Part shown: positions 18,974-28,721 of the stretch, one piece after another | How the letters are laid out: each line of letters starts with the position of its first letter | How positions within the stretch are numbered: the first letter of the stretch is position 1 | DNA from: Cloacibacterium caeni | GTDB lineage: Bacteria > Bacteroidota > Bacteroidia > Flavobacteriales > Weeksellaceae | DNA: 64,000 bases | Direction of reading: 5' to 3' | Assembly: GCF_907163125.1 (NCBI RefSeq) | Contig: NZ_OU015319.1 | Coordinates: 1,302,001-1,366,000, forward strand | Notes under the pieces: generated by a model | What the model was told of the DNA's origin: nothing | Seen by the model: the letters and a program-made list of their open reading frames with translations, nothing else | The model's database searches: none | Position numbers and translations under genes: made by a program

Positions 18974-20776
18974 TTATTTCGCGTTTCTTTCCGCACGTTT
19001 TCTATCTTCTTCAGAAAGGATTTTTTTACGCATTCTGATGAAGTTTGGAGTAACTTCTATACATTCGTCTGCTTGAATATATTCCATACATTCTTCTAGC
19101 GAGAATAAGATTTTTGGAGCAATGTTTCCGTCTTTATCTTTACCAGCAGCACGCATGTTATTCAATTGTTTTGCTTCTACAATATTTACGACTAAGTCTC
19201 CAGGTTTGTTTTGTTCACCAATAATCATTCCTGCATAAATTTCTTCACCCGGATCTACAAAAAACTTTCCTCTATCTTGAAGTTTTGCGATAGAATATTC
19301 TGTACATGGACCTTGTGTTTTAGAAACTAAAACTCCGTTATTTCTACCAGGAATCGCTCCTTTGAAAGGTTTATAATCTGTAAAACGGTGCGCCATAATC
19401 GCTTCACCTGCTGTTGCCGTCAACATTTGAGAACGCAATCCGATTAAACCTCTTGAAGGAATTTCGAATTCCATGTGTTGCATTTCTCCTTTGGTTTCCA
19501 TAATGTGAAGGTCACCTTTTCTTTGTGTAGCTAAATCGATTACTCTAGAAGCATACTCTTCTGGAACATCTACTACTAAACTTTCGTATGGTTCGTGGCT
19601 TTCTCCATCTACATCGTGAAGAATTACTTGTGGCTGACCAATCGTCATCTCGTAACCTTCTCTTCTCATGGTTTCAATTAAAACAGATAAGTGAAGAATA
19701 CCTCTACCAAAAACTAGGAATGTATTTGCATCTTCGGTTTGTTCTACTCTTAATGCTAAGTTTTTCTCTAATTCTTTTTCTAATCTTTCTTTCAAGTGAT
19801 TAGAGGTTACATATTTACCATCTTTACCGAAGAAAGGAGAATTGTTGATTGAGAATGTCATGTTCAACGTAGGCTCGTCAATAGACAATCTAGTCAATGG
19901 TTCTGGATTTTCTAAATCTACGAAAGTATCTCCAATTTGGAAGGCATCAAAACCTACTACTGCACAAATATCACCTGCTTGAACTTCTGTAACTTTTTTC
20001 TTGCCTAAACCTTCAAAAATATATAATTCTTTAACTTTTCCTTTAAGGATATTGCCATTTTCTTGTGCAAGACCAATCCACTGAGATTCTTTGATAGAAC
20101 CTCTGGTTACTTTACCTACTGCAATTCTTCCTAAAAATGAAGAATAATCTAGAGAAGTTACTTGCATTTGTAAGTTACCTTCTTCTACTTTTGGAGCAGG
20201 AACATATTGTAAAATACCATCTAGAATTGGTAAAATATTATCTGTAGGCTCTAAAGAAGTATTGAACCAACCTTGCTTAGAAGAACCATAGAAATTAGGG
20301 AAATCTAACTGTTCTTCGGTAGCATCTAAGTTAAAGAATAAATCAAAAACTTTATCATGAACTTCGTCTGGACGACAGTTTTCTTTATCTACTTTATTGA
20401 TAACTACAATAGGTTTAAGCCCTAATTCTAAAGCTTTATGCAAAACGAAACGAGTTTGTGGCATTGGTCCTTCGAAAGCATCTACCAATAAAATAACACC
20501 ATCTGCCATTTTAAGAACACGCTCTACTTCACCACCAAAATCGGCGTGACCAGGAGTGTCGATTACATTAATTTTAGTATCTTTATACGTAACCGAAATA
20601 TTTTTAGAAAGAATGGTAATTCCTCTTTCTCTTTCTAAATCGTTATTATCCATAATTAAATCTCCAGATTCTTGATTATCTCTGAAAACATTAGTAGCAT
20701 GGATAATTTTGTCTACCAATGTGGTTTTCCCGTGGTCTACGTGGGCAATAATTGCGATGTTTCTGATATTTTGCAT
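18974..20776 (-). CDS. typA: Ribosome-associated GTPase TypA/BipA
   Basis: Translation-factor GTPase involved in ribosome assembly and stress or low-temperature growth. G1 AHVDHGKTT at residue 11, G2 RERGITI, G3 [15 protein letters not shown]4 NKVD, then EF-G-like domains III and V and the BipA-specific C-terminus. The 600-residue form starting [10 protein letters not shown] is chosen; a 24-residue upstream extension that is also open (hydrophobic LILYLHTSIF) has no family counterpart. It precedes ychF. Confidence 0.94.
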   Translation of the reverse strand: MQNIRNIAIIAHVDHGKTTLVDKIIHATNVFRDNQESGDLIMDNNDLERERGITILSKNISVTYKDTKINVIDTPGHADFGGEVERVLKMADGVILLVDAFEGPMPQTRFVLHKALELGLKPIVVINKVDKENCRPDEVHDKVFDLFFNLDATEEQLDFPNFYGSSKQGWFNTSLEPTDNILPILDGILQYVPAPKVEEGNLQMQVTSLDYSSFLGRIAVGKVTRGSIKESQWIGLAQENGNILKGKVKELYIFEGLGKKKVTEVQAGDICAVVGFDAFQIGDTFVDLENPEPLTRLSIDEPTLNMTFSINNSPFFGKDGKYVTSNHLKERLEKELEKNLALRVEQTEDANTFLVFGRGILHLSVLIETMRREGYEMTIGQPQVILHDVDGESHEPYESLVVDVPEEYASRVIDLATQRKGDLHIMETKGEMQHMEFEIPSRGLIGLRSQMLTATAGEAIMAHRFTDYKPFKGAIPGRNNGVLVSKTQGPCTEYSIAKLQDRGKFFVDPGEEIYAGMIIGEQNKPGDLVVNIVEAKQLNNMRAAGKDKDGNIAPKILFSLEECMEYIQADECIEVTPNFIRMRKKILSEEDRKRAERNAK

Positions 20777-20935
20777 ATATATTTTTTGAAGGTGCAAAAG
20801 TAGTGAAAAAAATTGGAAGATGGAAGTATGAAGATACAAGATTAACAATTCGTTAAAACATTGATAATGAAATCATTTTGAGACTTTATATTTTAGAAAA
20901 CGAATAGCAAGAAAACTTTTGTATATTTGGTTTGG

Positions 20936-20943
20936 TAACTTTG
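20936..20943 (+). promoter_or_regulatory. -7 promoter box of the lipoprotein gene at 20982
   Basis: TAACTTTG fits TAnnTTTG and lies 38 bases before the ATG. A second match, TATATTTG, lies at 20922-20929. A possible TTG is at 20919, closer than usual. Confidence 0.4.
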
Positions 20944-20981
20944 CAAGTCTGCAAGTTTGTTGTAATTTTTAACTTTACGAA

Positions 20982-21431
20982 ATGACTAACCTACGTTTTT
21001 TTGAAATAATAGTTTTACAAATTCTATTTGTTTCTTGCTCAAGCAACAAAACACTTGTTGATAAAATCGATACACATTATGGGAAAGTAAAATTTTACAA
21101 CGAAAGTAAAAAAAACAATATTCAACATATTTATGCTTCGGTTGATAGTTTAGGATTTCGAAGTTATTACGAATTCTATCCTAATAAGATTACAAAAACT
21201 AGTGAAGTTTCAAAACAAATGATTTACACTGTTTTTGATGGAGATTTACCCCAAGATTATGGCAAAAATATCTATTTAAAGTTTTCACCATTAGACAAAT
21301 TGATATTAAATCATGGAAATCGCATTTTGGATTCTCTTGGACTAAAAAATTTTAAAAGAACAAACAATGGAAAAGCGTTCATTATAGAAGTTAACTATTA
21401 TCATGGCTATCCAAAAAATAAATCCTTTTAA
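20982..21431 (+). CDS. Hypothetical lipoprotein, 149 residues
   Basis: The N-terminus has a short charged region, a hydrophobic stretch (FFEIIVLQILF) and a lipobox ending VSC at Cys19, so export and lipid attachment are expected. The remaining 130 residues are not recognised; they are mixed alpha/beta with a Tyr-rich segment (FRSYYEFYPNKITK). It stands between typA and cmk, with its own promoter-like box. Base use is as AT-rich as other small lineage-specific genes here. Confidence 0.65.
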   Translation: MTNLRFFEIIVLQILFVSCSSNKTLVDKIDTHYGKVKFYNESKKNNIQHIYASVDSLGFRSYYEFYPNKITKTSEVSKQMIYTVFDGDLPQDYGKNIYLKFSPLDKLILNHGNRILDSLGLKNFKRTNNGKAFIIEVNYYHGYPKNKSF

Positions 21432-21511
21432 AAGATAAAAACTCAGCAACCACAAAAAGGTTTTTCTTTTAGTTATTTTCAAATTCAAAAAACTTTAACG
21501 AAATTTGTAGC

Positions 21512-22186
21512 ATGAACAAAAAACCAGTTATTGCTATTGACGGATTTTCATCTACCGGAAAAAGTTCAATTTCTAAAGTGATTGCCCAAAAACTTGACCT
21601 CATCCATATTGATACAGGTGCACTCTACCGTGGAATTACGTATTTCGCTTTAGAAAACTGCCTTAATGACAGCCAAGAAATAGACATAAAGTCACTCTTT
21701 GAAAAATTTGACCAAATTCATTTGGAATTTATTTTAAACAATGGCGTTTTAGAGCTTTTCCTCAATGGTAAAAATATTGATAAAGAAATTCGCGAACCTA
21801 GAGTTTCTGACCATGTAAGCCTCATTGCAAAACAGGCAGAAGTAAGAGCTTTTTTACTTGATTTTCAACGAAATTTAGCTCAAAAAGGTGGTGTCATTAT
21901 GGACGGAAGAGACATAGGAACCGTTATTTTGCCTAATGCAGATTATAAATTTTTCATCACCGCCAGTCCAGAAGAAAGAGCCAAAAGAAGACATCTAGAA
22001 TTGCAACATTCTGGCGTAGACATTTCTAGAGAAGAAGTTTACGAAAACCTTAAAACCAGAGATAAAATCGATAGCGAAAGAGTGGTAGCTCCGCTGAAAA
22101 AAGCAGATGATGCCATCTTGATAGACAATACTTTACTGAACAAAGAAGAAACCATAGCATTGATTCTATCACATATTTCGAAATAA
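21512..22186 (+). CDS. cmk: Cytidylate kinase
   Basis: Phosphorylates CMP and dCMP with ATP. P-loop DGFSSTGKSS near residue 10, HIDTGALYRGITY substrate-binding region, MDGRDIGTVILPNADYKFFITAS, and the lid with ERAKRRH and arginines. 224 residues fits. The start at ATG 21512 directly follows ATTTGTAGC, a promoter-like context with almost no leader. Confidence 0.95.
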   Translation: MNKKPVIAIDGFSSTGKSSISKVIAQKLDLIHIDTGALYRGITYFALENCLNDSQEIDIKSLFEKFDQIHLEFILNNGVLELFLNGKNIDKEIREPRVSDHVSLIAKQAEVRAFLLDFQRNLAQKGGVIMDGRDIGTVILPNADYKFFITASPEERAKRRHLELQHSGVDISREEVYENLKTRDKIDSERVVAPLKKADDAILIDNTLLNKEETIALILSHISK

Positions 22187-22237
22187 AAAATAGAATCTAT
22201 TCATACAATTTTAACATAAATTTGTGAAAATTTTCCT

Positions 22238-22245
22238 TATATTTG
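22238..22245 (+). promoter_or_regulatory. -7 promoter box of the YtxH gene
   Basis: TATATTTG, an exact TAnnTTTG match 64 bases before the ATG at 22310. Confidence 0.5.
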
Positions 22246-22309
22246 GTATAGAAGTTGTGCGAATGAAGAGGTAAACGAAAATAAATTATTAACACTAAAT
22301 TATTACAAA

Positions 22310-22654
22310 ATGGGAAAAGGTAAAAATACAGCAGGAATTATTGCAGGTCTTCTAGCAGGTGCTGCAGTAGGTGTAGTTCTAGGAATGCTTTACGCTCCAG
22401 AAGAAGGTAAAGAAACCAGAAAAAAACTAAAAGCTAAAGCAAATGATTTAAAAGATCAAGCATTAGATGAATATGATAAAGTATCTGAAAAAGTAAAGTC
22501 GGAATACGGAAATCTATCAGACAAGGCAAAAGAAAATTTAGATAAAGTAGTTTCTAGTGTAAAAGATAGCTACGAAAAATACAAACATACCGCAGCCAAT
22601 AAAGCTTCGGGAGTAGTAAAAGAAGTAGAAACAGAGCTAGATGCTTTAAAATAA
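22310..22654 (+). CDS. YtxH domain-containing stress protein
   Basis: 114 residues: an N-terminal glycine/alanine-rich transmembrane segment (AGIIAGLLAGAAVGVVLGMLYAPEEG, residues 8-33) followed by a Lys/Glu/Asp-rich helical tail with heptad character, as in the YtxH/GvpP-like general-stress family. Likely inner-membrane-anchored with a cytoplasmic coiled tail. It is first in a module with a holin-like protein, an unknown membrane protein and an MscS channel, although a terminator separates it from the rest. Confidence 0.85.
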   Translation: MGKGKNTAGIIAGLLAGAAVGVVLGMLYAPEEGKETRKKLKAKANDLKDQALDEYDKVSEKVKSEYGNLSDKAKENLDKVVSSVKDSYEKYKHTAANKASGVVKEVETELDALK

Positions 22655-22679
22655 TCTGTAAAGTTTTTATAAAATTTTA

Positions 22680-22710
22680 TAAAGGAACTTATCATAAAAG
22701 TTCCTTTTTT
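22680..22710 (+). terminator. Terminator after the YtxH gene
   Basis: AAAGGAACTT/AAGTTCCTTT stem followed by seven T. The next gene has its own promoter-like TACCTTTA at 22712. Confidence 0.85.
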
Positions 22711-22736
22711 TGTACCTTTAAACAAAGAAATTTGCC

Positions 22737-23048
22737 ATGATAGACCTCATCAAAGATTACGCAGAAAAAAAAATAGAACTCGTAAAGCTAGATGCTACCG
22801 AGAAATCTCTTAAAATCATTGGAGTTTCAGTACCTGTAATGATTATCTCTGTTCTTGCCATTTTCTTTATCTTTTTGTTAAACGTGAGTTTAGGTTTATT
22901 CTTAGGAAATTGGCTCCACAACTTTGCTTATGGCTTCCTCATTCTTGCAGGATTCTATTTATTGCTCATTTTATTGGTCTTTTTAATGAGAAATTACATT
23001 AAAAAAATCATTACCAACAAGGCCATAGAAATGCTGTTTAACGATTAA
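22737..23048 (+). CDS. Phage-holin-like family membrane protein
   Basis: 103 residues with an N-terminal amphipathic region (DYAEKKIELVKLDATEKSLKI) and two transmembrane helices separated by a short loop (GLFLGNWLHNFAYG), as in the Actinobacterial-Holin-X/phage_holin_3_6 family found next to YtxH proteins. Despite the family name there is no phage context here; an envelope-stress role is more likely. 11 bases separate it from the next gene, so 22737-24422 is probably one operon. Confidence 0.8.
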   Translation: MIDLIKDYAEKKIELVKLDATEKSLKIIGVSVPVMIISVLAIFFIFLLNVSLGLFLGNWLHNFAYGFLILAGFYLLLILLVFLMRNYIKKIITNKAIEMLFND

Positions 23049-23059
23049 AACTCCATGAC

Positions 23060-23563
23060 ATGAAAAACTTAGAAGACTTAAGAAAACGCAAGGAAACTTT
23101 AAGAAAAGAAATTGCAGAGTTAGAAGACATCGCAGCATTTAAAAATCCTAAAGAAAGTTTAAGTGCCATCACTCATGGATTCACTGACCAATTTTTAGTC
23201 GATAAGACAGACGAAAACGGAGAACACCGATTAGGACTGAAACCAGCCGAAATTCTAAGTTTTGCAACTGGTGGCGCTTCCGAAAATTATATCAAAACCA
23301 AAATTAATCAATACGGCGAAGAAAAAATAGGCATCAATACTCAAAACGTAGTAGGAAGCATCGCCGAAAACGCCATCAAAATAGGATTGGCAGCCGTAGT
23401 TACCAATTTTGCGAAGAAGAACCTCTATCATACCAGTTGGAAGAAAAAATTAATCGGCATTGCACTTATTTATTTGGCGCCCTTTGTTTTAAAATTTTTA
23501 AGAGAAAAATTAGAAGAATACGAAGAACGTGAAGTTTTAAAAAGCTTAGAAGAAATTTTATAA
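23060..23563 (+). CDS. Hypothetical membrane-associated protein of the envelope-stress module
   Basis: 167 residues with no known domain. Residues 1-25 form a charged coiled-coil-like helix (LEDLRKRKETLRKEIAELED). The middle is polar with glycine-rich turns, residues about 105-120 are hydrophobic, and a clear transmembrane helix (LIGIALIYLAPFVLKFL) precedes a strongly charged tail. Its stop overlaps the leader of the MscS gene (1-bp gap), showing translational coupling. Confidence 0.65.
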   Translation: MKNLEDLRKRKETLRKEIAELEDIAAFKNPKESLSAITHGFTDQFLVDKTDENGEHRLGLKPAEILSFATGGASENYIKTKINQYGEEKIGINTQNVVGSIAENAIKIGLAAVVTNFAKKNLYHTSWKKKLIGIALIYLAPFVLKFLREKLEEYEEREVLKSLEEIL

Positions 23564-23564
23564 T

Positions 23565-24422
23565 ATGGAAAAGGAATTTGTAGATTTTAGAACTACTATA
23601 CAACATTCATGGGAAAATTTTCTAAGTCAATTGCCGGCAATTTTGATGTCAATTTTGGTTTTTATTGCTGGAATTTTTGCCATTAAACTATTTTCAAAAG
23701 TTGTTACCAAATTCATAGACGAAAAATCAAAAGATTCTATCGTTACAGATTTCTTGGTGAATATCGTTTCTTTTATCCTCACCATCTTTCTGATTATTGT
23801 TTGTTTGGGGATTTTGGGCTACGGAAACATTACCGATAAAATTCTGGCAGGAACTGCGCTCACCACTTTTATTGTAGGTTTTGCCTTAAAAGATATTGGC
23901 GAAAATTTCTTGGCAGGAATTCTTATGGCGTTTAGAAGACCTTTTAGAATCGGTGATTTAATCGAAGTGCAAGGAATGAGAGGTCGAGTTAAAAAAATGT
24001 CGCTCAGAGAAACCAATATTAAAACTCTTGACGGAAAAGATGTTTTCATTCCCAATTCCATTATTCTTAAAAATCCACTTGAAAATTTCACGTACAATCA
24101 ACTTTTGAGAAGTGAATTCTTCATTAATGTAGATTATTCCGAAGATTTAGAAAAAGTGATGAAGGATATTTTGCACATCATCAATTCGTTTGAAGAAGTA
24201 GAGAAAAATCCTCATGCAAGTGTTTATGTACAGGAAATAGATGGCGAAAAAATAAAATTGCGTGGCGCTTATTGGTTCAAAACGACTGATGTAAACGCTC
24301 CCGGAAACAGTTTAAAATCTGAAATATTGTTCAAAGTTATTCATTACATTAAAAAACAAGACATTCAAATCGAGGAAAACTCTCCCAATCCTGATGATGA
24401 ACGAAAAACGGTAAAAGAATAA
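23565..24422 (+). CDS. Small-conductance mechanosensitive channel (MscS family)
   Basis: 285 residues: three N-terminal transmembrane helices, of which the third contains the pore-lining Gly/Ala pattern (TALTTFIVGFALKDIGENFLAGILMAFRRPFRIGD). The MscS beta domain follows (VQGMRGRVKKMSLRETNIKT, DVFIPNSIILKNPLENFT), then a C-terminal alpha/beta domain. It releases osmolytes under hypo-osmotic stress. Last gene of the module; it converges on the lipid kinase gene with only 3 bases between the stop codons. Confidence 0.92.
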   Translation: MEKEFVDFRTTIQHSWENFLSQLPAILMSILVFIAGIFAIKLFSKVVTKFIDEKSKDSIVTDFLVNIVSFILTIFLIIVCLGILGYGNITDKILAGTALTTFIVGFALKDIGENFLAGILMAFRRPFRIGDLIEVQGMRGRVKKMSLRETNIKTLDGKDVFIPNSIILKNPLENFTYNQLLRSEFFINVDYSEDLEKVMKDILHIINSFEEVEKNPHASVYVQEIDGEKIKLRGAYWFKTTDVNAPGNSLKSEILFKVIHYIKKQDIQIEENSPNPDDERKTVKE

Positions 24423-24425
24423 TTT

Positions 24426-25355
24426 TTACTTCAAAAAACGCAATTTTTCTTTGAAACAAGTGAATTTTACCGGTGCATAACCGATGAATTCTCCGTCCAT
24501 ATCAATGGTTAAAGCCAGACCATCTGCATTTTCGATGAAAACTTCTTGAGCCGAAGTATAAGAAACTTGTGGATGATTGATTTTTTTGCATTTTTTAGCG
24601 GTCCCAATATTTTTGAAGTAATCTAACAAACTGATGTCTCCCACATTGGTAATGGCAAATTCGCCATCAGAAATCTCTGCATGAGGCGCAATTCCTATAG
24701 AATTTCCAAAATATTTGGCATTGGCAACTACATAATTCAGCACTTTTCCTTGCCACGTAAAATCTTTGGCGGTGACCTTGATGGTTTTCTTTTTGTACAT
24801 TAAAAAAGTAGAAAGAATGGCAATGAAATAATTCACATCGCCCGGAAAAACCAAAGGCAATCTTTCTTTACTGATGACTACTTCTCCCCCAATTCCTACA
24901 TCTGAAACATTGATGAAAAAACGCTCAGCTTTTTGTTTTTCTCGGTTCAGAAATTCTGCAAAACCCACATCTACAAGCGCTGAAGAATCTTTTGCAATAA
25001 GCGATTGTAATTCGTCAATGGTTGCATAACCTAGATTTTTGATAAAATCATTACCACTTCCTGATGGTAAAATTCCAATTTTTATCTGAGAAATCCTTTC
25101 CCAATCATAGCCATTTTCTGTGCGGAAAGCTTCTATTAAGCCATTCACAATCTCATTCAGCGTTCCATCTCCACCTACTGCAATAAAATGGGTAAAACCT
25201 TCTTCCACCGCTCTTGTTGGCAAGGTTAAAAAATGCCCAGAATATTCTGAAATAAAAAACTGATAGTCTTGGTTGAGAAAATGATGCTGAATATCGATTT
25301 CAATTTTCTTGAAATGTCTAATCGTAGGATTGATGAAAAAAGCGATTTTTGGCAT
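24426..25355 (-). CDS. YegS/DgkB-type lipid kinase
   Basis: Diacylglycerol-kinase catalytic domain: GGDGTLNEIVNGL (residues about 59-71) and GSGNDFIKNLG, then the beta-rich C-terminal domain with VGIGGEVV and DGEFAI. 309 residues. These enzymes phosphorylate diacylglycerol or related lipids at the inner membrane with ATP; the substrate here is unknown. It is monocistronic, and its upstream spacer has AAATCCT-type simple repeats. Confidence 0.88.
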   Translation of the reverse strand: MPKIAFFINPTIRHFKKIEIDIQHHFLNQDYQFFISEYSGHFLTLPTRAVEEGFTHFIAVGGDGTLNEIVNGLIEAFRTENGYDWERISQIKIGILPSGSGNDFIKNLGYATIDELQSLIAKDSSALVDVGFAEFLNREKQKAERFFINVSDVGIGGEVVISKERLPLVFPGDVNYFIAILSTFLMYKKKTIKVTAKDFTWQGKVLNYVVANAKYFGNSIGIAPHAEISDGEFAITNVGDISLLDYFKNIGTAKKCKKINHPQVSYTSAQEVFIENADGLALTIDMDGEFIGYAPVKFTCFKEKLRFLK

Positions 25356-25435
25356 GAAAAAAAGTTAAGATTAGATTAGCTTTTAAAGATAAACATTTTT
25401 CTCAAAACTAATTTCTAAATCCTAAATCCTAATCC

Positions 25436-26164
25436 TTAAATTTTAGAAAAAATCTGCCCTAGAATAATTCCTGTCGCCATCGAAACATTGAGGCTTTCTG
25501 TAGATTGTTTTTGTCCGAATCGAGGAATCGTAATGTTTTGGGAAACCAATTTTTCAACTTCTGGTCGCATTCCGTTTCCTTCATTACCCAAAATAAGATT
25601 GAATTTCTCTGGAAAATCAAAATGATAAATATTTTCGCCCACCATATCTGTACCGATGTTTACAGCGTCTGTTTTAGCCAAATATTCAGTTAAATCGGTA
25701 TACACTACATTGATTCTGGCAAAAGAACCTTTGGTAGACTGAATCACTTTTGGATTGTACACATCTACAGTATCTTGACTGCAAATTACCTGCTCAATTC
25801 CGAACCAATCTGCCAATCTGATGATGGTTCCCAGATTTCCCGGGTCTTGAATTCCGTCTAAAATAATCTGTATTTTCTGTTGCTCTAGCATTTCAGAAGA
25901 AGGCAATTCTACTACCGCTACAGAATCTTTTGGTGTTTGCAGAAAACTAATTTTCTTCAGTTCACGTTCTGTAATAGGATGAATCTCTGTTTCGGGGAAG
26001 GATAAATCTTCGGGTTGAATAGAAAAAATTTCTTGAATTTTGTAAGAAGAATGTTTCAACTCTTGGATTATTTTGTTACCTTCAACCAAAAACAAATTGT
26101 ATTTTTGTCTGAACTTCTTTTTATCCAGAGACTGAAAAACTTTTATTTTATGAGCAGTAAGCAT
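25436..26164 (-). CDS. TrmH/SpoU-family RNA 2'-O-methyltransferase
   Basis: 242-residue SPOUT methylase: N-terminal substrate-binding domain (RQKYNLFLVEGNKIIQEL), then the knot with motif 1 (DGIQDPGNLGTIIRLADWFG), motif 2 (FNLILGNEGNGM) and motif 3 (IPRFGQKQSTESLNVSMATG). Likely targets 23S rRNA or tRNA. The start MLTAHKIKVF at 26164 is chosen over a codon nine residues upstream. Even so it overlaps the start of the divergent tamL gene by 15 bases, so each promoter must lie inside the other gene. Confidence 0.88.
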   Translation of the reverse strand: MLTAHKIKVFQSLDKKKFRQKYNLFLVEGNKIIQELKHSSYKIQEIFSIQPEDLSFPETEIHPITERELKKISFLQTPKDSVAVVELPSSEMLEQQKIQIILDGIQDPGNLGTIIRLADWFGIEQVICSQDTVDVYNPKVIQSTKGSFARINVVYTDLTEYLAKTDAVNIGTDMVGENIYHFDFPEKFNLILGNEGNGMRPEVEKLVSQNITIPRFGQKQSTESLNVSMATGIILGQIFSKI

Positions 26165-28711
26165 TTTTTTAAATATTTTCAAAAATACCACATATTTTTA
26201 TCTTTTGCAATCCTCGTTTGGTTTCTTTACGCTTGTAACAGTACCAAGAAAGTTCCGAATGGTGAGTATTTATTGACCAAAAATAATTTTGAATATGTAG
26301 ACCGAAAAGATTTCGATGAAGAAATCCCGAATTTTGTCAGTCAAAAACCCAATAAAAAAGACCTCTATCTGTTCCCTACTCGTTTATGGATTTATAACAT
26401 GGCGAATGCGAAATATGACAGCATTCTAAACGAGTATCAAACGTTTCCGAGACAAATGAGAAATCAAAAACTAAGAGATTCTCTTTATGTGAAATACAAT
26501 CATCCAGAATTGAAGGGCAATAGTTTGTTTTGGAACAGAGTTTGGCATTCTTTAGGGAAACCTCCTATTATTTTAGAGCAAGGAAAAACCGAAACCAGTG
26601 CCAATTCCATTAAAAAATTCTTGGTGTATAAAGGATTTTGGGACGCTCATGTCGATTTTTCTCACAAACTCGATTCGGCGGCAAAAAAAGCACAAGCCAA
26701 TTACAAAATCACGTATAAAGATCCCACTTATATCAACGGATATTACTACAATATTCCCTACGAAAACATCCGAAATATTTACGAACAGAAAATTACAGAA
26801 TCTAAAGTAAAATCAGGAGATGTTTTAGACCAAGAAAAATTAGAAGACGAGGTAAAAAGAATTACCGAACTCATGCAAGAAAAAGGTTATTATAGCTTCA
26901 ATAGAGATGGTGGCGAAATTTATTTTACGGCAGACACTTTGCAAAGCAGAAAGCAAGTTCCACTCACCATGGATATTTTGAAAGACACGTTAAAAACACC
27001 TTATAAACAGTATACTATAGGTAACGTAGAAATTCAATATTTAGAAAAACTTACTGACACAGCCAATGTAGACGTAAAAGAATACGAAAATGCCATCATT
27101 AAAAGAATAGATGACCAATACAAGGTTAAAGCACTTTGGAGACCTATTACGCTTAAAAAAGGTGAAATTTACAACCAAAAAAATCTAGACCTTACCAAAA
27201 GAAATTTCCTAGCGCTTAATAATTTCAGCATTGCCAGTTATAAAGCTTCTCCAGACAAATACAGCAATCCGAATGATACAATTATCAATGTAAAATACAA
27301 ACTCATTCCGTTACCGAAATACAATTTTAAAACGGCGCTCGATTTACATTATTCTCAAATTTTGAATCTTGGCTTTTCGCCATCAGCAGAATTAACGGCG
27401 AGAAATATTTTTGGTGGCGCCGAAAACTTTACGGGAAGTGTTTCTGGAACTTTTGGTACCGTTTTCGATGAAAAAAATCCTAATGCGTTGTTTAACGCTT
27501 CTGAATATTCCCTTCAATTTGGGTTGAATTTCCCAAGATTGCTCTTGCCTTTTAACACCGAAAAATTCGTCCCAAACAAATATTCGCCTGTTTCTACAGT
27601 GAATTTAGGTGCTTCTGTACAGAATAATATTGGAATGGACAGAATCAACGTGAACGCTGGATTGAATTATTTTATCACGGTGAATGAAGTGATTTCTCAT
27701 AGATTATCTGTTTTTAACACTCAGTTTTCATTTACTCGAAATAAGGATAAATATTATGATTTATTCAAAACGGAAGGAGATATTAAAGACGGAATTTTTA
27801 ATCTCTATGATATCTATAATCCAGGTGCTATTAATTTAGACACTGAAGCCAAATCTAGATTATTGCTTAATGATACAGGTTTTGCGAATAGTCTTTCGCC
27901 AACTGGTTTAGATTTATTGCTCAATTTCAGACAGTCTACCATTAAAAAAGACCGATTAACTCAAGACGTTCTCATCAATTCTTTGGCTTACAATTATATC
28001 TATAATGAAATCGGGAAAAAAGGCTATCAAAACCCATTCTTTTTAGATGCTAAAGTAGAATTGGCTGGGAATTTATTGAGTATTTTCAGTAAAAACAATA
28101 CCGATTCTGGAGTTTTAACGAATAGCAAAACCATTTTCGGCATTCCGATTTCACAGTTTGTGAAATTTGATATTGATGCGAGAAAATATTTCACTTTCAA
28201 AAACAAATCACAGTTTATTGTAAGACAATTTATTGGTGTAGGAATTCCTTATGGAAATTCTAGCAATATGCCATTTATCCGTTCGTATTTCAATGGGGGA
28301 AGTAATGACATCAGAGCTTGGATTGCTTTTGGTGGATTAGGTCCTGCAGACACACAAATCGATCAAAAAGTGAGAGCTTATATGATGGATAACGTAAAAT
28401 TGACCACCAACATAGAATACAGATATCCATTTAATGAAATGTTTGAAGGCGCCGTTTTTGCAGATGCTGGAAACATTTGGAGCACCAAAGATTCAGGAAT
28501 TGGCGATGAATTTAAGTTCAATAAATTTATTTCTCAAATGGGATTGGGTTCTGGTTTCGGATTGAGAATGCATGTAGCCTACATTACGGTAAGAATAGAT
28601 TTAGCCTACAAACTACACGACCCAAATCAGCCAAAAGGCGAAAGATGGGTTTTTGACAAAATAAAACCATTTAAGCCAACCTTCAACTTCTCGATTGGTT
28701 ATCCTTTCTAA
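26150..28711 (+). CDS. tamL: Translocation and assembly module lipoprotein TamL (BamA/TamA-like)
   Basis: 853-residue outer-membrane protein of the Omp85 family. The N-terminus has a signal anchor and lipobox (LYACNSTKK), as in Bacteroidota TamL. POTRA-like domains follow (about 35-400), then a 16-strand barrel ending in the typical PTFNFSIGYPF with terminal Phe; the lid-lock-like motif VRAYMMDNVKL and GGSNDIRAW are present. It works with TamB in outer-membrane biogenesis. An open stretch upstream of ATG 26150 is rejected because the signal sequence begins here. It is followed 10 bases later by the M28 peptidase gene. Confidence 0.87.
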   Translation: MSSKHFFKYFQKYHIFLSFAILVWFLYACNSTKKVPNGEYLLTKNNFEYVDRKDFDEEIPNFVSQKPNKKDLYLFPTRLWIYNMANAKYDSILNEYQTFPRQMRNQKLRDSLYVKYNHPELKGNSLFWNRVWHSLGKPPIILEQGKTETSANSIKKFLVYKGFWDAHVDFSHKLDSAAKKAQANYKITYKDPTYINGYYYNIPYENIRNIYEQKITESKVKSGDVLDQEKLEDEVKRITELMQEKGYYSFNRDGGEIYFTADTLQSRKQVPLTMDILKDTLKTPYKQYTIGNVEIQYLEKLTDTANVDVKEYENAIIKRIDDQYKVKALWRPITLKKGEIYNQKNLDLTKRNFLALNNFSIASYKASPDKYSNPNDTIINVKYKLIPLPKYNFKTALDLHYSQILNLGFSPSAELTARNIFGGAENFTGSVSGTFGTVFDEKNPNALFNASEYSLQFGLNFPRLLLPFNTEKFVPNKYSPVSTVNLGASVQNNIGMDRINVNAGLNYFITVNEVISHRLSVFNTQFSFTRNKDKYYDLFKTEGDIKDGIFNLYDIYNPGAINLDTEAKSRLLLNDTGFANSLSPTGLDLLLNFRQSTIKKDRLTQDVLINSLAYNYIYNEIGKKGYQNPFFLDAKVELAGNLLSIFSKNNTDSGVLTNSKTIFGIPISQFVKFDIDARKYFTFKNKSQFIVRQFIGVGIPYGNSSNMPFIRSYFNGGSNDIRAWIAFGGLGPADTQIDQKVRAYMMDNVKLTTNIEYRYPFNEMFEGAVFADAGNIWSTKDSGIGDEFKFNKFISQMGLGSGFGLRMHVAYITVRIDLAYKLHDPNQPKGERWVFDKIKPFKPTFNFSIGYPF

Positions 28712-28721
28712 AAAAACAAAT

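Noticed and set aside
22737..23048. Prophage holin
   Set aside because: No other phage genes nearby; the neighbour set YtxH/MscS is a known envelope-stress arrangement.
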